Below are positions 30,361 to 40,022 of a stretch of DNA of 64,000 nt, one piece after another. Each line of letters starts with the position of its first letter. Within the stretch, counting starts at the first letter, position 1. Below the pieces are notes generated by a model, which worked only from the letters and a program-made list of their open reading frames with translations, was not told where the DNA came from and did no database searches. The stretch is from Bacteroidales bacterium (GTDB taxonomy: Bacteria; Bacteroidota; Bacteroidia; Bacteroidales; UBA10428), in contig JAFGKY010000012.1 in assembly GCA_016928305.1 (NCBI GenBank), positions 36,291-100,290 on the forward strand. Reading direction: 5' to 3'. The position numbers were made by a program, and so were the translations under genes.

Positions 30361-30675
30361 TCAATCCATATGGAAAACTTCTTCAAGCGGAATAGAAACA
30401 GGTGAATTATCGGCATTGGTTTCCATAATATCGGCCATATAGGCCCACCATTTTTGCACGACCGGATTCTTTCCAAGGTCCTGTGATGACTGTTCTCCTG
30501 ATTGTTTCTGTACAGCAAAGAGGATATTTGTCTCTTCATCGAGAAATATGGAATAGTCTGACACACCGGTTGATTTTATCAGCTCAGCCAATTCAGGCCA
30601 TATAGCATCGTGTCGTTTTTTGTATTCAACTTTACATCCAGGTTTTAATTTCATCTTAAAGGCAAAGCGTTTCAT
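30361..30675 (-). CDS. rhaM: L-rhamnose mutarotase
   Basis: [61 protein letters not shown]. Confidence 0.93.
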   Translation of the reverse strand: MKRFAFKMKLKPGCKVEYKKRHDAIWPELAELIKSTGVSDYSIFLDEETNILFAVQKQSGEQSSQDLGKNPVVQKWWAYMADIMETNADNSPVSIPLEEVFHMD

Positions 30676-30804
30676 GGTTTCAATTGTTATTGATTATTTT
30701 TTGCTAAATATATTAAAGCTCCCGTCTATTTCCAAAAAGGACAAGTCAGATTTTAATAGGTTGCAGGTAAGTTCTTATCCTCATTGTTTATTATGTTTCA
30801 AAGC

Positions 30805-31941
30805 TCAAGGCTCAATTTTGTAGACCTCACTTCCTGCCAGCAGAAAGCATCCCAGACCGTAATCCTCAAAATCGGGCATGCTGTCGTAAGTCACCGGCTG
30901 ACCATCACTCGGTTGTTTTCCGGTGCCCTGTGTATATCCAATAAAGCCATTGTCATGCAAACACTCCCCTGACAATGCATTCCATCCTTTTGCAACCGCC
31001 GTAAGATATTCTTTCCGGTCAAGGATACCGTTATTAATACCCCATGCCATACCGTATACAAAAAGAGAAGTGCCGGTGCTTTCCTTTCCTCCGTAATTGC
31101 CCGGATCATGAAGGCTGGCATTCCAGCATCCGTCCTCACGTTGAACCTTCTTTAGCGCGTCTGCCATTTCTTTGAAGGTCCGCAGGTATTCCTTCCTGTG
31201 TGGTGCATTGAGAGGTATTGCATCAAGCACACGTACCAGGGCGGCAAATACCCATCCGTTGCCGCGTGACCAATAGCAGTCTTCCCCGTTTGGCTCGGTA
31301 TAGGGAGGATCAAAATCCTTATCCCGCCACCAAAGGCCATCTTTCGGATTGTACAGGCCATGGTCACCGTGACAGGTTTTCGTGTATCTGAACATTTCGT
31401 ACATTTTCTCAAAATATCGTTGATCGTTAAACAACACGCCCAATTTAGCGAAAACGGGCATAGCCATCTGTATGGCATCAATCCATGACCAGTCATCATC
31501 CTGAGGAGTGCTAACCAGCATATCCATGCACAATTTTATGTTACGGATACGTTCGGGCCGGGGATCAATGGTGTAAAGGTCGATATAAGTCTGTCCACAG
31601 CACTGATCATCAGCGTTGCGGGTTGTATTGCCATTCCTCATGCCCCAGTTATGAAATTCTCCCCAGGCAACTGCATAATCATAATACTCTTTTTTGGGAA
31701 AGATCTGATGAAGAGCCATAAGTCCTTCGTAATAAACTCCCCGTGTCCAGATATTACTGGGACGCTCCCTGTTGGTAATAATGGTTTTACCAACATCAGG
31801 CCATTTAACCATAAAATAATCATTGGCCAGTATCATTTTTTTCAATGTTTCGCTCCTGGGCGGAAGCTGTTGCGCATTCACCCGGATAACCAGGGCAAAA
31901 AACATAAGTGTGTAAATAATCATTCGTCTCATAAGATTCAA
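30805..31941 (-). CDS. Glycoside hydrolase family 88/105 (unsaturated rhamnogalacturonyl hydrolase-like)
   Basis: WTRGVYYEGLMALHQI, DDQCCGQTYIDLY, YWSRGNGWVFAALVRVLDAIP, GTSLFVYGMAWGINNGIL. Confidence 0.92.
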   Translation of the reverse strand: MNLMRRMIIYTLMFFALVIRVNAQQLPPRSETLKKMILANDYFMVKWPDVGKTIITNRERPSNIWTRGVYYEGLMALHQIFPKKEYYDYAVAWGEFHNWGMRNGNTTRNADDQCCGQTYIDLYTIDPRPERIRNIKLCMDMLVSTPQDDDWSWIDAIQMAMPVFAKLGVLFNDQRYFEKMYEMFRYTKTCHGDHGLYNPKDGLWWRDKDFDPPYTEPNGEDCYWSRGNGWVFAALVRVLDAIPLNAPHRKEYLRTFKEMADALKKVQREDGCWNASLHDPGNYGGKESTGTSLFVYGMAWGINNGILDRKEYLTAVAKGWNALSGECLHDNGFIGYTQGTGKQPSDGQPVTYDSMPDFEDYGLGCFLLAGSEVYKIEP

Positions 31942-32056
31942 TTATGAATATTAACAAATCCCATTAAAAACATGAATACAGAGATACTTATCATCGCAGA
32001 CAAAAGCATGAATCAGTTGCCTGACTGTGTTATCCCGTTATTCCATCCTTCCATTC

Positions 32057-34846
32057 TCAATCCTTCAGCAAAGGAACCAGTTTCACCGTTCCTCCCAGTC
32101 CCGAAGGCAGAATACTCCAGTCTGAGGCATCAAAAGGTTTATAGCCAATATTTACCATGTTAATATCGTGAAACTTCTTCCATTCAATACCCTGTATATC
32201 CATTGCTCTTATCCGGTTAGCCATGAGGTTGGCCACTTCACACCGGATCGTATTGACGCCCGGTTGCAGAAGTCGTGCAACCTTACATTGAAACGGAACG
32301 CTCCATATCACACCGGTTTCTTTTCCGTTGATCCAGATTCTGGCGCTTTCATATAGTTTATCTATAACCAGCATATATTCGCTGGCATAGGTATCGGTCA
32401 CAGTAAATTCTGCTGAGTAAGTGGCCAATCCTGAAAAACATTCTGCTTCTTTCAAGCCCAGGCTTGTCCAGGGTATCGGACTTTCAAGCCGGGTTATACG
32501 AGACAAGGTTGTGTCTCCTGAGATAAACTCAAGTTCCCATGGGCCTTTGATGATTGTTTCCGGCAGTGACCTCTGATAATACGACCATTCGGGTAATCCG
32601 GTAATTTCCTCATGGGCCGCAAAAACAAAACAGGTCTCGCCGGGCAGAAGTTGTATCCTGATGAGGCTTGTACTATCCTTTTCCCGCACAGGTATTTTGC
32701 CCCATTCACCGGTCATGGGATCCAACAGCAGAAATGTTCTGGCTGTCACATTCAACGGTATTAAGGAATTAACTGCAACCGATGTGTGGTTTACGAGGTA
32801 ATAATAAGTTCCTTTCTCCGACTTTCTTCGGATGAATTTAAGTCCTTTATCACCCAGCGATTCAGGCATAATACCAATATATTCCATTGCTTTCACTGCA
32901 TCGGGACAAACCAGCAATGTACCTTTTGTACCTTTTGCCATTAATATGTTAATGGTTATAACACTCAGTTTTAATTTCTTCAGCAGTTGATGAAACTCCC
33001 TGTTACGTAATTTATATTCAAACAGACCCGGTACACCTTCGGGTATTTGTTCCATTACCACATAAGCACCATCATTAACCAGTCCGATGATCTTTGTCAG
33101 TGTCTCCAGCGGCATATAACGACAGGCAGGAATGAACAGCACACGGTAAGGAGATTCTCCTGACGCTGTAATGAGTTTACCTTCGCGGGCTTTTGTTTCC
33201 AGCAGCTGTTTGTCGGAGATGAAATCAAAAGAATAGCCATTTTCTGAAAGGTCACTGACCTGTGGTAAATTGAGCCAGGTGCGTCCTTCATGCACAGAGA
33301 CCATCTTTTCAAGTTTGTCAGCCTGTTGCCATTGATCATAAATGGGCCAGTATACCAGGATTTCGTTATCGGGCAACCCGGATTGCAGGATCGACTGGCA
33401 CCGGGTGATATAGTGGTTCAATCCATCCAGGTGTGGCCAGAAACTGTTGGAAGGGGCAAAATTAACCGAGGCATAAAATAACCAGCCTGGCCATGGGACA
33501 TCTTCCGGTGAATAGGTTGTCCCATGATATATCACATGATTCACACCAGCCAGGAATGCCTGTTCGACTTCGGGTTTGCACTGGGACAAGGCTACCCTGA
33601 AGTGTTCCCCAAGCCAGGTGAAGGTTTCACAAGACACAAGCCTTTTACCGGAAACATGAGCGGCCGAAGATGCCAACCTCAGGAATAAAGGATCGTGGTC
33701 TGCCATCCGCATGTGAGAGCTGTCGTGTCGTAATCCCGGTACGGGAAAATAGGATGATCCAAAAGTCTCAATCTCCGGTATATCAACAGCTGCATATAAA
33801 TCCAGCAGGTTGGCGGGTGATCCGTGCGCCTGGTTCCGTGTAAGCATGCTATGGGAATGTGCCCAGCGGGTCCAGTTCATCGTGAAATGATCCAGCATCA
33901 TTTCCGACATGGTCTGCCGGTAGTCGGATTTCACCCGTTCGACGATGGAACGTTCACCGGCATCGGCTAACTCGCGTATATAGTTTTTCAGATTATAACC
34001 CCTGCGGGTTGAAAACTCCTCAAAAAACGAGGGCGTCCAGCTTGCGTTATAAACTTCATAACTGTCATTGAACAGGCAGCGAATCCGAAGAGGATCCCCG
34101 TCAAAAGCAGAGTCAAAACGCGATAAATACTGCTCCAATGCCCTGGTTGAAAAATGATCAAAGGTATATCCTTCACCACCGGGTGCAGCTCTTTTGACTT
34201 TCTGATGTGTTTTACCACAAAAAGCAGCATACAGCGTCCAATCACCCAGTAGCGGAATCTTTGTAAGCGCGCCGTCAGGGGATATCCTGTCGGTCAGATC
34301 CTGTATTTCCCTTCCCTTATCTCTATAAGCAATAAGTGCCTGAAGTTCTGACCCTGCATTACGTTGTTCCTTATCCGTTACCATGATCTTCTCACTGAAT
34401 TCCTTACCTTCAGTCAGCTTATACTGCTGTATGATTATTTTCGATGCCGCATTATCCGGGGTAATATGCGGCCCGCCAAATGGCCATCCCGTACCGTTGT
34501 TGATATCCACTCCCATATTCAGTGAAGCAGATTTTTTACAGGTATACCGCAACATTTCCATCCAATGCTTCGAAAGAAACGGGATATAATGATTCTCGTA
34601 CCCTTTTACACCATATATCGGCGTTATCTCAACTCCTCCAAAACCTTTTCGGGCATACGTTTCAAGCAGATTATCGAGATTCTTCTCATCCACAGCACTT
34701 CCCATCCACCACCAACGTGTCCATGGTTTCGTTTCAGCTTTAATTTCAGGCCATGGATCAAATTGCTGTCCGCAGGCAGGATGAAGAGCTGAACAAATAA
34801 GCAAGAATCCGATATAAAAAGCGATGACTGTTTTTCTGTGATTCAT
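32057..34846 (-). CDS. GH106-like alpha-L-rhamnosidase
   Basis: TKPWTRWWWMGSAVDEKNLDNLLETYARKGFGGVEITPIYGVKGYE; DINNGTGWPFGGPHI; C-terminal carbohydrate-binding jelly roll. Confidence 0.88.
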   Translation of the reverse strand: MNHRKTVIAFYIGFLLICSALHPACGQQFDPWPEIKAETKPWTRWWWMGSAVDEKNLDNLLETYARKGFGGVEITPIYGVKGYENHYIPFLSKHWMEMLRYTCKKSASLNMGVDINNGTGWPFGGPHITPDNAASKIIIQQYKLTEGKEFSEKIMVTDKEQRNAGSELQALIAYRDKGREIQDLTDRISPDGALTKIPLLGDWTLYAAFCGKTHQKVKRAAPGGEGYTFDHFSTRALEQYLSRFDSAFDGDPLRIRCLFNDSYEVYNASWTPSFFEEFSTRRGYNLKNYIRELADAGERSIVERVKSDYRQTMSEMMLDHFTMNWTRWAHSHSMLTRNQAHGSPANLLDLYAAVDIPEIETFGSSYFPVPGLRHDSSHMRMADHDPLFLRLASSAAHVSGKRLVSCETFTWLGEHFRVALSQCKPEVEQAFLAGVNHVIYHGTTYSPEDVPWPGWLFYASVNFAPSNSFWPHLDGLNHYITRCQSILQSGLPDNEILVYWPIYDQWQQADKLEKMVSVHEGRTWLNLPQVSDLSENGYSFDFISDKQLLETKAREGKLITASGESPYRVLFIPACRYMPLETLTKIIGLVNDGAYVVMEQIPEGVPGLFEYKLRNREFHQLLKKLKLSVITINILMAKGTKGTLLVCPDAVKAMEYIGIMPESLGDKGLKFIRRKSEKGTYYYLVNHTSVAVNSLIPLNVTARTFLLLDPMTGEWGKIPVREKDSTSLIRIQLLPGETCFVFAAHEEITGLPEWSYYQRSLPETIIKGPWELEFISGDTTLSRITRLESPIPWTSLGLKEAECFSGLATYSAEFTVTDTYASEYMLVIDKLYESARIWINGKETGVIWSVPFQCKVARLLQPGVNTIRCEVANLMANRIRAMDIQGIEWKKFHDINMVNIGYKPFDASDWSILPSGLGGTVKLVPLLKD

Positions 34847-34918
34847 GGGGTAAACATTTTATATGGCTAAAATCATTAAATCGTACTAAAAGATTTCTTT
34901 TTGTGACAGGAGATCTTT

Positions 34919-37390
34919 TTACCTTTGTATTTCCACGCTAAAACCCTCCATCCTATCTGGCCTACAGGATATCCAGAGTACGCGGTTTTGAACATCGTAT
35001 GTCCAGCTGTTTTCTGTCAATCCATATGATCCCTGTTCTTTTTTTGCGCTCAGCATGACACCCGCCATCTTATAGTGAGCGGTAACGGACGCTGGTTTGT
35101 TATCTATGTGAATCTTAATCAAATAATTATCATGTATAGCAGCATAAGGTCCATACGCTGCATGGAACCGCATGTATATACGCTCATTTGTCTCCGTACA
35201 TTCGATTTTTGTAAGAGCATAAATCCCTTTTTGATAATTGATACTTATACCATCGTCTTCATAGTATTCAAACGTTGAATGTCCTTTCGGAAAGACCTCA
35301 AAAATTAATGTATCCGGAGGTGCAGCAGCGATATATTGCCTGACAGGCTGCATGGGGATTATAGATCCCCCTTTTACAAAGACAGGGAGTTTTTCAATCG
35401 GTGTTTTTACCAGTATGTAATGCCTTCCTTCATATTGCCTGCCGGATGAATAGTCATACCACGTGCCTTCAGGAAGATATACTGTCCGGCTGACTGCACC
35501 CTTGACCGTTACCGGACAAACGATAAAGTTTTCACCAAAATAATACTGGTCTTCAATGGCATAGGTATTTGGGTCATCGGGATGGTGGAAAACCATGGCA
35601 CGCATAATCGGCGTACCGGTTTTATACATAGTGTACCAGGATGAATACATGTAGGGTATCAGTTTATAACGAAGCCTGTCGTATTCTCTGAAAACGGATA
35701 ATGCCTGATCACCGTATTGCCATGGTTCCTTGTAGTAGGGGTGTTCCATACCAAAGAGCAGGGCAACCGGACTGAACATACCAAACTGGCACCAGCGGAT
35801 ATAAAGCTCGGGGTCGGCAACGTGTTCAAATCCGCCCATGCAATGCGTCCAGGCTCCAATACCTGAAAGGCCGCTATTGATACCTCCTCGTATGACCGGC
35901 TGAAAGTACTGCCATTCCGAAGGCCAGTCTCCCGCAAAAATAAACGGATAACGCTGTATCCCGGCAAAACCTTCACGCGTATGGTTCATACCCCGCATGC
36001 CGTTAAATGCCATAAAATGTTCAAACGGAGCTTTAGCATATGCTATTGGGAAGACATTATGAAGTTCTTCGACTTCTTTCCCTGTCGGGCCGGTCCGGTT
36101 CACTTCATTTCCCAGTCGCCCAAAAGCACTCCCCTCATCCGTCTTTACAAACCTGCATCCAAGCTCTGCAAGCGGAAGAAGACAGTGTTTCCACCACCAA
36201 TCGGTTGCACGGGCATTAAAGAAATCCGGGAAATCACCCGGTTGACCGTTCTCAGGATAAGTAATTCCGGCTTCCTGGGCCATGTCGAGGTAATTGTTTA
36301 TTTCTCCGTTGTCGATCCTTGGTCGTATATGAAGTCCCACCATCTGATAGTTCATTGCATAGAGTGAGTCGAACATAGCTTTCGGGTCCGGGAAGCCAGG
36401 TTGTCTCCATTCAAAAGATGTACCGCCCTTCCCGCTTTTTTTTCCGAAAATCCTCCAGGTTGAATCGAGGTGAAGAATATCCGCAGGAATACCGAGTTCC
36501 CTCAATTTCCTTGCCAGCTGAACCACATAATATTGTGAAGTCAGATCCTCATGCCCCCAGGTGCCGCCGCTATAAGTGCCTACATGAAGCCCCAGTGCAA
36601 ACCTTGGCAGCAAGGGAGTTCTGCCCGTGAGATCCGTATACTGCTCCATCAGGGAAGTAAAAGCAGGCCCATAGATAAAGTAATAATCAAGTTCACCACC
36701 TTTTGCCCGGAAAGAATAGGTTTCAGATCCGGTATAGCCCATGTCCCAATCCGATTGAAAGGAGTTATGGAAAAAAATCCCATATCCCCGGGTGCTCATC
36801 ATAAAAGGCACCGGTGCGTAGTTGGCTTTCAATATGTTATAAGCACCTTCCATATGGTCGGCACCAATTCCCCTTCCCACATTAAGAGAGACCTCTTTCC
36901 CTCGCTGATCGATAAAGTCCATCCGCTCGCCGAAACCAAAGAAATGCTCATCGGGAAACAGCTTTTTTATACAAAATGCTGAATCGTCCTTATAACCCGA
37001 AGCATATTCAACATTATCCACATCGGCATGAATGATCTTGTTGTCTTTGGTAAAAACCTTCAGTTTAAAGGGCTCGATGGTACCGTCTATAAACAAATCG
37101 TCGGTAGTTATGATAAATCCATTTTTCGATTCTGTCAATTTGTATTGAACCTCCGGCCAGCTGTATCGGATAATCATCCAGTGTTCATCTTCGCGGAATC
37201 CCTTATCGGATGCTGCTCTTACCCTGAACATGGTGGAATTGCACAGTTCAATCCGGTAACGAAAGATCCCCGATTGTATTTCCAGGATGTTGCCTGCAGT
37301 GCTTATTTTTCGTGCATTCACATCAGGCATGGCAGAGAAAACCATAGCCAGCGGGGAAAAGATAAGATACAGTAACAGAATTATTTTCAT
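34919..37390 (-). CDS. Glycoside hydrolase family 31 (alpha-glucosidase/xylosidase-like)
   Basis: FFGFGERMD, PRFALGLHVGTYSGG, CRFVKTDEGSAFGRL nucleophile region, FAGDWPSEWQYF. Confidence 0.93.
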   Translation of the reverse strand: MKIILLLYLIFSPLAMVFSAMPDVNARKISTAGNILEIQSGIFRYRIELCNSTMFRVRAASDKGFREDEHWMIIRYSWPEVQYKLTESKNGFIITTDDLFIDGTIEPFKLKVFTKDNKIIHADVDNVEYASGYKDDSAFCIKKLFPDEHFFGFGERMDFIDQRGKEVSLNVGRGIGADHMEGAYNILKANYAPVPFMMSTRGYGIFFHNSFQSDWDMGYTGSETYSFRAKGGELDYYFIYGPAFTSLMEQYTDLTGRTPLLPRFALGLHVGTYSGGTWGHEDLTSQYYVVQLARKLRELGIPADILHLDSTWRIFGKKSGKGGTSFEWRQPGFPDPKAMFDSLYAMNYQMVGLHIRPRIDNGEINNYLDMAQEAGITYPENGQPGDFPDFFNARATDWWWKHCLLPLAELGCRFVKTDEGSAFGRLGNEVNRTGPTGKEVEELHNVFPIAYAKAPFEHFMAFNGMRGMNHTREGFAGIQRYPFIFAGDWPSEWQYFQPVIRGGINSGLSGIGAWTHCMGGFEHVADPELYIRWCQFGMFSPVALLFGMEHPYYKEPWQYGDQALSVFREYDRLRYKLIPYMYSSWYTMYKTGTPIMRAMVFHHPDDPNTYAIEDQYYFGENFIVCPVTVKGAVSRTVYLPEGTWYDYSSGRQYEGRHYILVKTPIEKLPVFVKGGSIIPMQPVRQYIAAAPPDTLIFEVFPKGHSTFEYYEDDGISINYQKGIYALTKIECTETNERIYMRFHAAYGPYAAIHDNYLIKIHIDNKPASVTAHYKMAGVMLSAKKEQGSYGLTENSWTYDVQNRVLWISCRPDRMEGFSVEIQR

Positions 37391-37643
37391 TTTGCTATTA
37401 TTAAGAGATTATGCACGTGCAAATGCCTGGGTTCATCCGTAAATATCAGTTTCAGCATTCGTAATATCAAAGACCGACAATTTACAAAATTTTAAAACAT
37501 AAAAGTAAGTTGAATGAAAACACATTGTATCAGCCATATGGATCAGAATCCTTCGTTGCATACCGTTTGAATTTCCGGTTAAATCCTGGCTGGATAAGCG
37601 ACTGAATCGGATTCCCTGAATCCGAAACCTGAAGAAGCATTCA

Positions 37644-39797
37644 TCAGGGTATCTTTACCAGTCCCTCCCACCGAACCTTCCATTGGTCATCATTAACCGG
37701 AAATCCGGGATTCATCCGATCCGATCCTTCAAATCCGGCACACATCATTGCCACTGTTGTGAGCAATCCTCCGTTGCCCGGTAGATAAATCCGCAAACGA
37801 TCGTCCTGGTAATTATGCCCGTTGAGCAGGTAAGTATTGGTTCTTACATTCATGAATAAGGCATCAATAGCCCTTCCGGGTTGTCCTAACCTTACAGCAC
37901 ACATGGCAGTGAGAGGAAAATCCCATCCCCAGGTTTTATCCCATTGCCAGGTTTTGATAACATGATCGAAGGTATTATTCATAATGCCTGTATCCATTGA
38001 AGGTATTCCCGGCAGCATGCCGAACATTCCCAATACCGCCGGATGATCGGTAGTATATACCGGATTCGTGTATGAATCGGGGGCACTTTCAGCAGCCAGG
38101 TACAATTGGTTTGCCAGGGCCGGGGATGCCAGTTTGTCGATTACTTTCTGCCATTCCGGATCAGGCTGCATTCCCAGCCGCTCACGCCAGCACTGTGCAG
38201 TGGAGAGGCCCCAGTACCAGTATGCCAGTTCCAACGGGGGATTACAGGTTGAAACCGGGTTAAAACACTCCTGCGCAGGTATCAATACAGGGCCCAGCAC
38301 ATACCGGTCGTTCTTCTGATCATAGCTGGCATAGGATGCCATGAAATCAGCTGTTTCAAATACCAGCGGAGCATATTTTCTAAGCGTAGCCTCATCAGGG
38401 TGATGCCGGTAACACAATTCGCTAAAATAAATAAAATGAGGTTGTTGCCATATCAGGAAAGCACCAACTGAGGAAGGACTTTCGTTACCCCACGGGCCGG
38501 TCATCTTTTGCCACCGTAATCCATCAAATCCCTGTCTTTGTGCAATATTTCTTGCTTTATCAGCGACCGCAGCATACCAATCGAGACTTCTTGCAAGCAA
38601 TTCTATCCGATCCCAGAGAGCATAATGGACCATATGCCACCAGTGCATTTCAAGGTGAAATTTTCCGAACCAGCTGTTGTATGTCAGTCCGGTTTCCTGT
38701 GGAGGATAGTTCCCGGCACATTGAACACGCATAAGATATTGTGAGAGCACCACCCTTCTCTCCAATTCAGCAGCCCGCGGATCCGTGCATGCCGAAAAAT
38801 CAACCGCGCCTCCGCTTTCCCAGAATGTGTGCCAGCTTTGCCGGCTGTTTTGCCGGGTGGCTCTGAAACCAGCAATTGACTGTCCTGCATAATGGGGCAT
38901 AAAACAACAGGAGAAAGAAAATCTACCTGATTCTTGCGTGGGTATCAGTTCTGCCGAATGAGATCCGGTACTGACCAGATCTGCCTTGCCAGACCATTTA
39001 ACAACCACATCATAGGAAGTCGAATCAACAATACGATGGATCAAAGCAGTATGTAAAGAAATTCTCTTTATGGTTGTTGAATGTGCATCCTGCCTTTGCC
39101 AGTCACAACCTGAGTCAGTATGTTTACCGGTAGGATAAGCAAAGCGCAATATAATTCGCAACTGTCCCTGTTTCAGTAAGTCGCTTTTAACAGCTGCAGC
39201 AATCAGATCATATTGCTGGTGGCAGTATGTCTTGACCGTTACCGGTTGATTGTCAAATGTAAACCTGCTTTCAATAAGTCCGTTCCAGCCATCAAGTTCC
39301 TGGCTGATTGCCTTAATGTCTTCCGGTGCTGACGGTGATCCATCCGCAAAGTTCAGCTTTAGTCCAATGTTGCCCAGGTGAAGCCGGTGCGGATTCTGCC
39401 TCAGATAATCCGCAGCAGCCTTGTTGCGGGCCGGTTCATTCCATTGTATGGCATAACTTACCTGCCGGTTCTGTTGATCATACCATTTCAGCGTTTCCGA
39501 TAAGCTAAAACCGACCGTATCAGGAAAACTATGCCATCCCCATTCCGATTGAGTCCCCAGGGGAATTCCCCGCACATACCGATCGGGGAAGGTTTGTAAT
39601 CCTGTTGCGTCAACCGTAAAGGCAAATCTGCCGTTCCCCACCGACAGGGATGACAGCGAATCGATTGTTGTTACGATAACGTTATGTCTTTGCACAAGGG
39701 CCTTTCTGTCAATATGTGAAGGGTTGGTCCGGGTACAATTATACAGTATAAGAAATAGAGCGAAAATTACTAACCATCCTGATCTCCGGCTTTTCAC
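37644..39797 (-). CDS. Six-hairpin (alpha/alpha barrel)-type glycoside hydrolase, family unassigned; lipoprotein
   Basis: Internal GTG start at 39797 gives VKSRRSGWLVIFALFLILYNC lipoprotein signal. GNGRFAFTVDATGLQTF, TYNSWFGKFHLEMHWWHMVHYALWDR, WGNESPSSVGAFLIWQQPHFIYFSEL. Confidence 0.7.
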   Translation of the reverse strand: MKSRRSGWLVIFALFLILYNCTRTNPSHIDRKALVQRHNVIVTTIDSLSSLSVGNGRFAFTVDATGLQTFPDRYVRGIPLGTQSEWGWHSFPDTVGFSLSETLKWYDQQNRQVSYAIQWNEPARNKAAADYLRQNPHRLHLGNIGLKLNFADGSPSAPEDIKAISQELDGWNGLIESRFTFDNQPVTVKTYCHQQYDLIAAAVKSDLLKQGQLRIILRFAYPTGKHTDSGCDWQRQDAHSTTIKRISLHTALIHRIVDSTSYDVVVKWSGKADLVSTGSHSAELIPTQESGRFSFSCCFMPHYAGQSIAGFRATRQNSRQSWHTFWESGGAVDFSACTDPRAAELERRVVLSQYLMRVQCAGNYPPQETGLTYNSWFGKFHLEMHWWHMVHYALWDRIELLARSLDWYAAVADKARNIAQRQGFDGLRWQKMTGPWGNESPSSVGAFLIWQQPHFIYFSELCYRHHPDEATLRKYAPLVFETADFMASYASYDQKNDRYVLGPVLIPAQECFNPVSTCNPPLELAYWYWGLSTAQCWRERLGMQPDPEWQKVIDKLASPALANQLYLAAESAPDSYTNPVYTTDHPAVLGMFGMLPGIPSMDTGIMNNTFDHVIKTWQWDKTWGWDFPLTAMCAVRLGQPGRAIDALFMNVRTNTYLLNGHNYQDDRLRIYLPGNGGLLTTVAMMCAGFEGSDRMNPGFPVNDDQWKVRWEGLVKIP

Positions 39798-39822
39798 GCC
39801 TAGTTCCCGGTTCCTGAATTCT

Positions 39823-39857
39823 GTCCACGGTCTACGGTCCACGGTCGACAGTACATT
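39823..39857. repeat. Heptamer array GTCCACG/GTCTACG
   Basis: GTCCACG GTCTACG GTCCACG GTCGACA GTACATT in 7-bp phase. Confidence 0.75.
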
Positions 39858-39907
39858 CGAAATCATTATTAAGTCTTTGTTCTTCTGTCTTTTGTGGTTC
39901 ATGCTTC

Positions 39908-39949
39908 GTAAATCATAAATCGTACATCGTACATCGTATATTGTATTTG
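39908..39949. repeat. Heptamer array GTACATC/ATAAATC
   Basis: GTAAATC ATAAATC GTACATC GTACATC GTATATT GTATTTG in 7-bp phase. Confidence 0.75.
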
Positions 39950-40022
39950 TTCTTTTGTCCTGGTTCATGGCTCTCGGTTCTTTGCTCCTGGATCCGGCAC
40001 TGCTTGTCCCTCCTTCATCACT

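Noticed and set aside
37608-37624. CGGATTC-CCT-GAATCCG hairpin as terminator
   Set aside because: Short stem and no U-tract; cannot be distinguished from chance.
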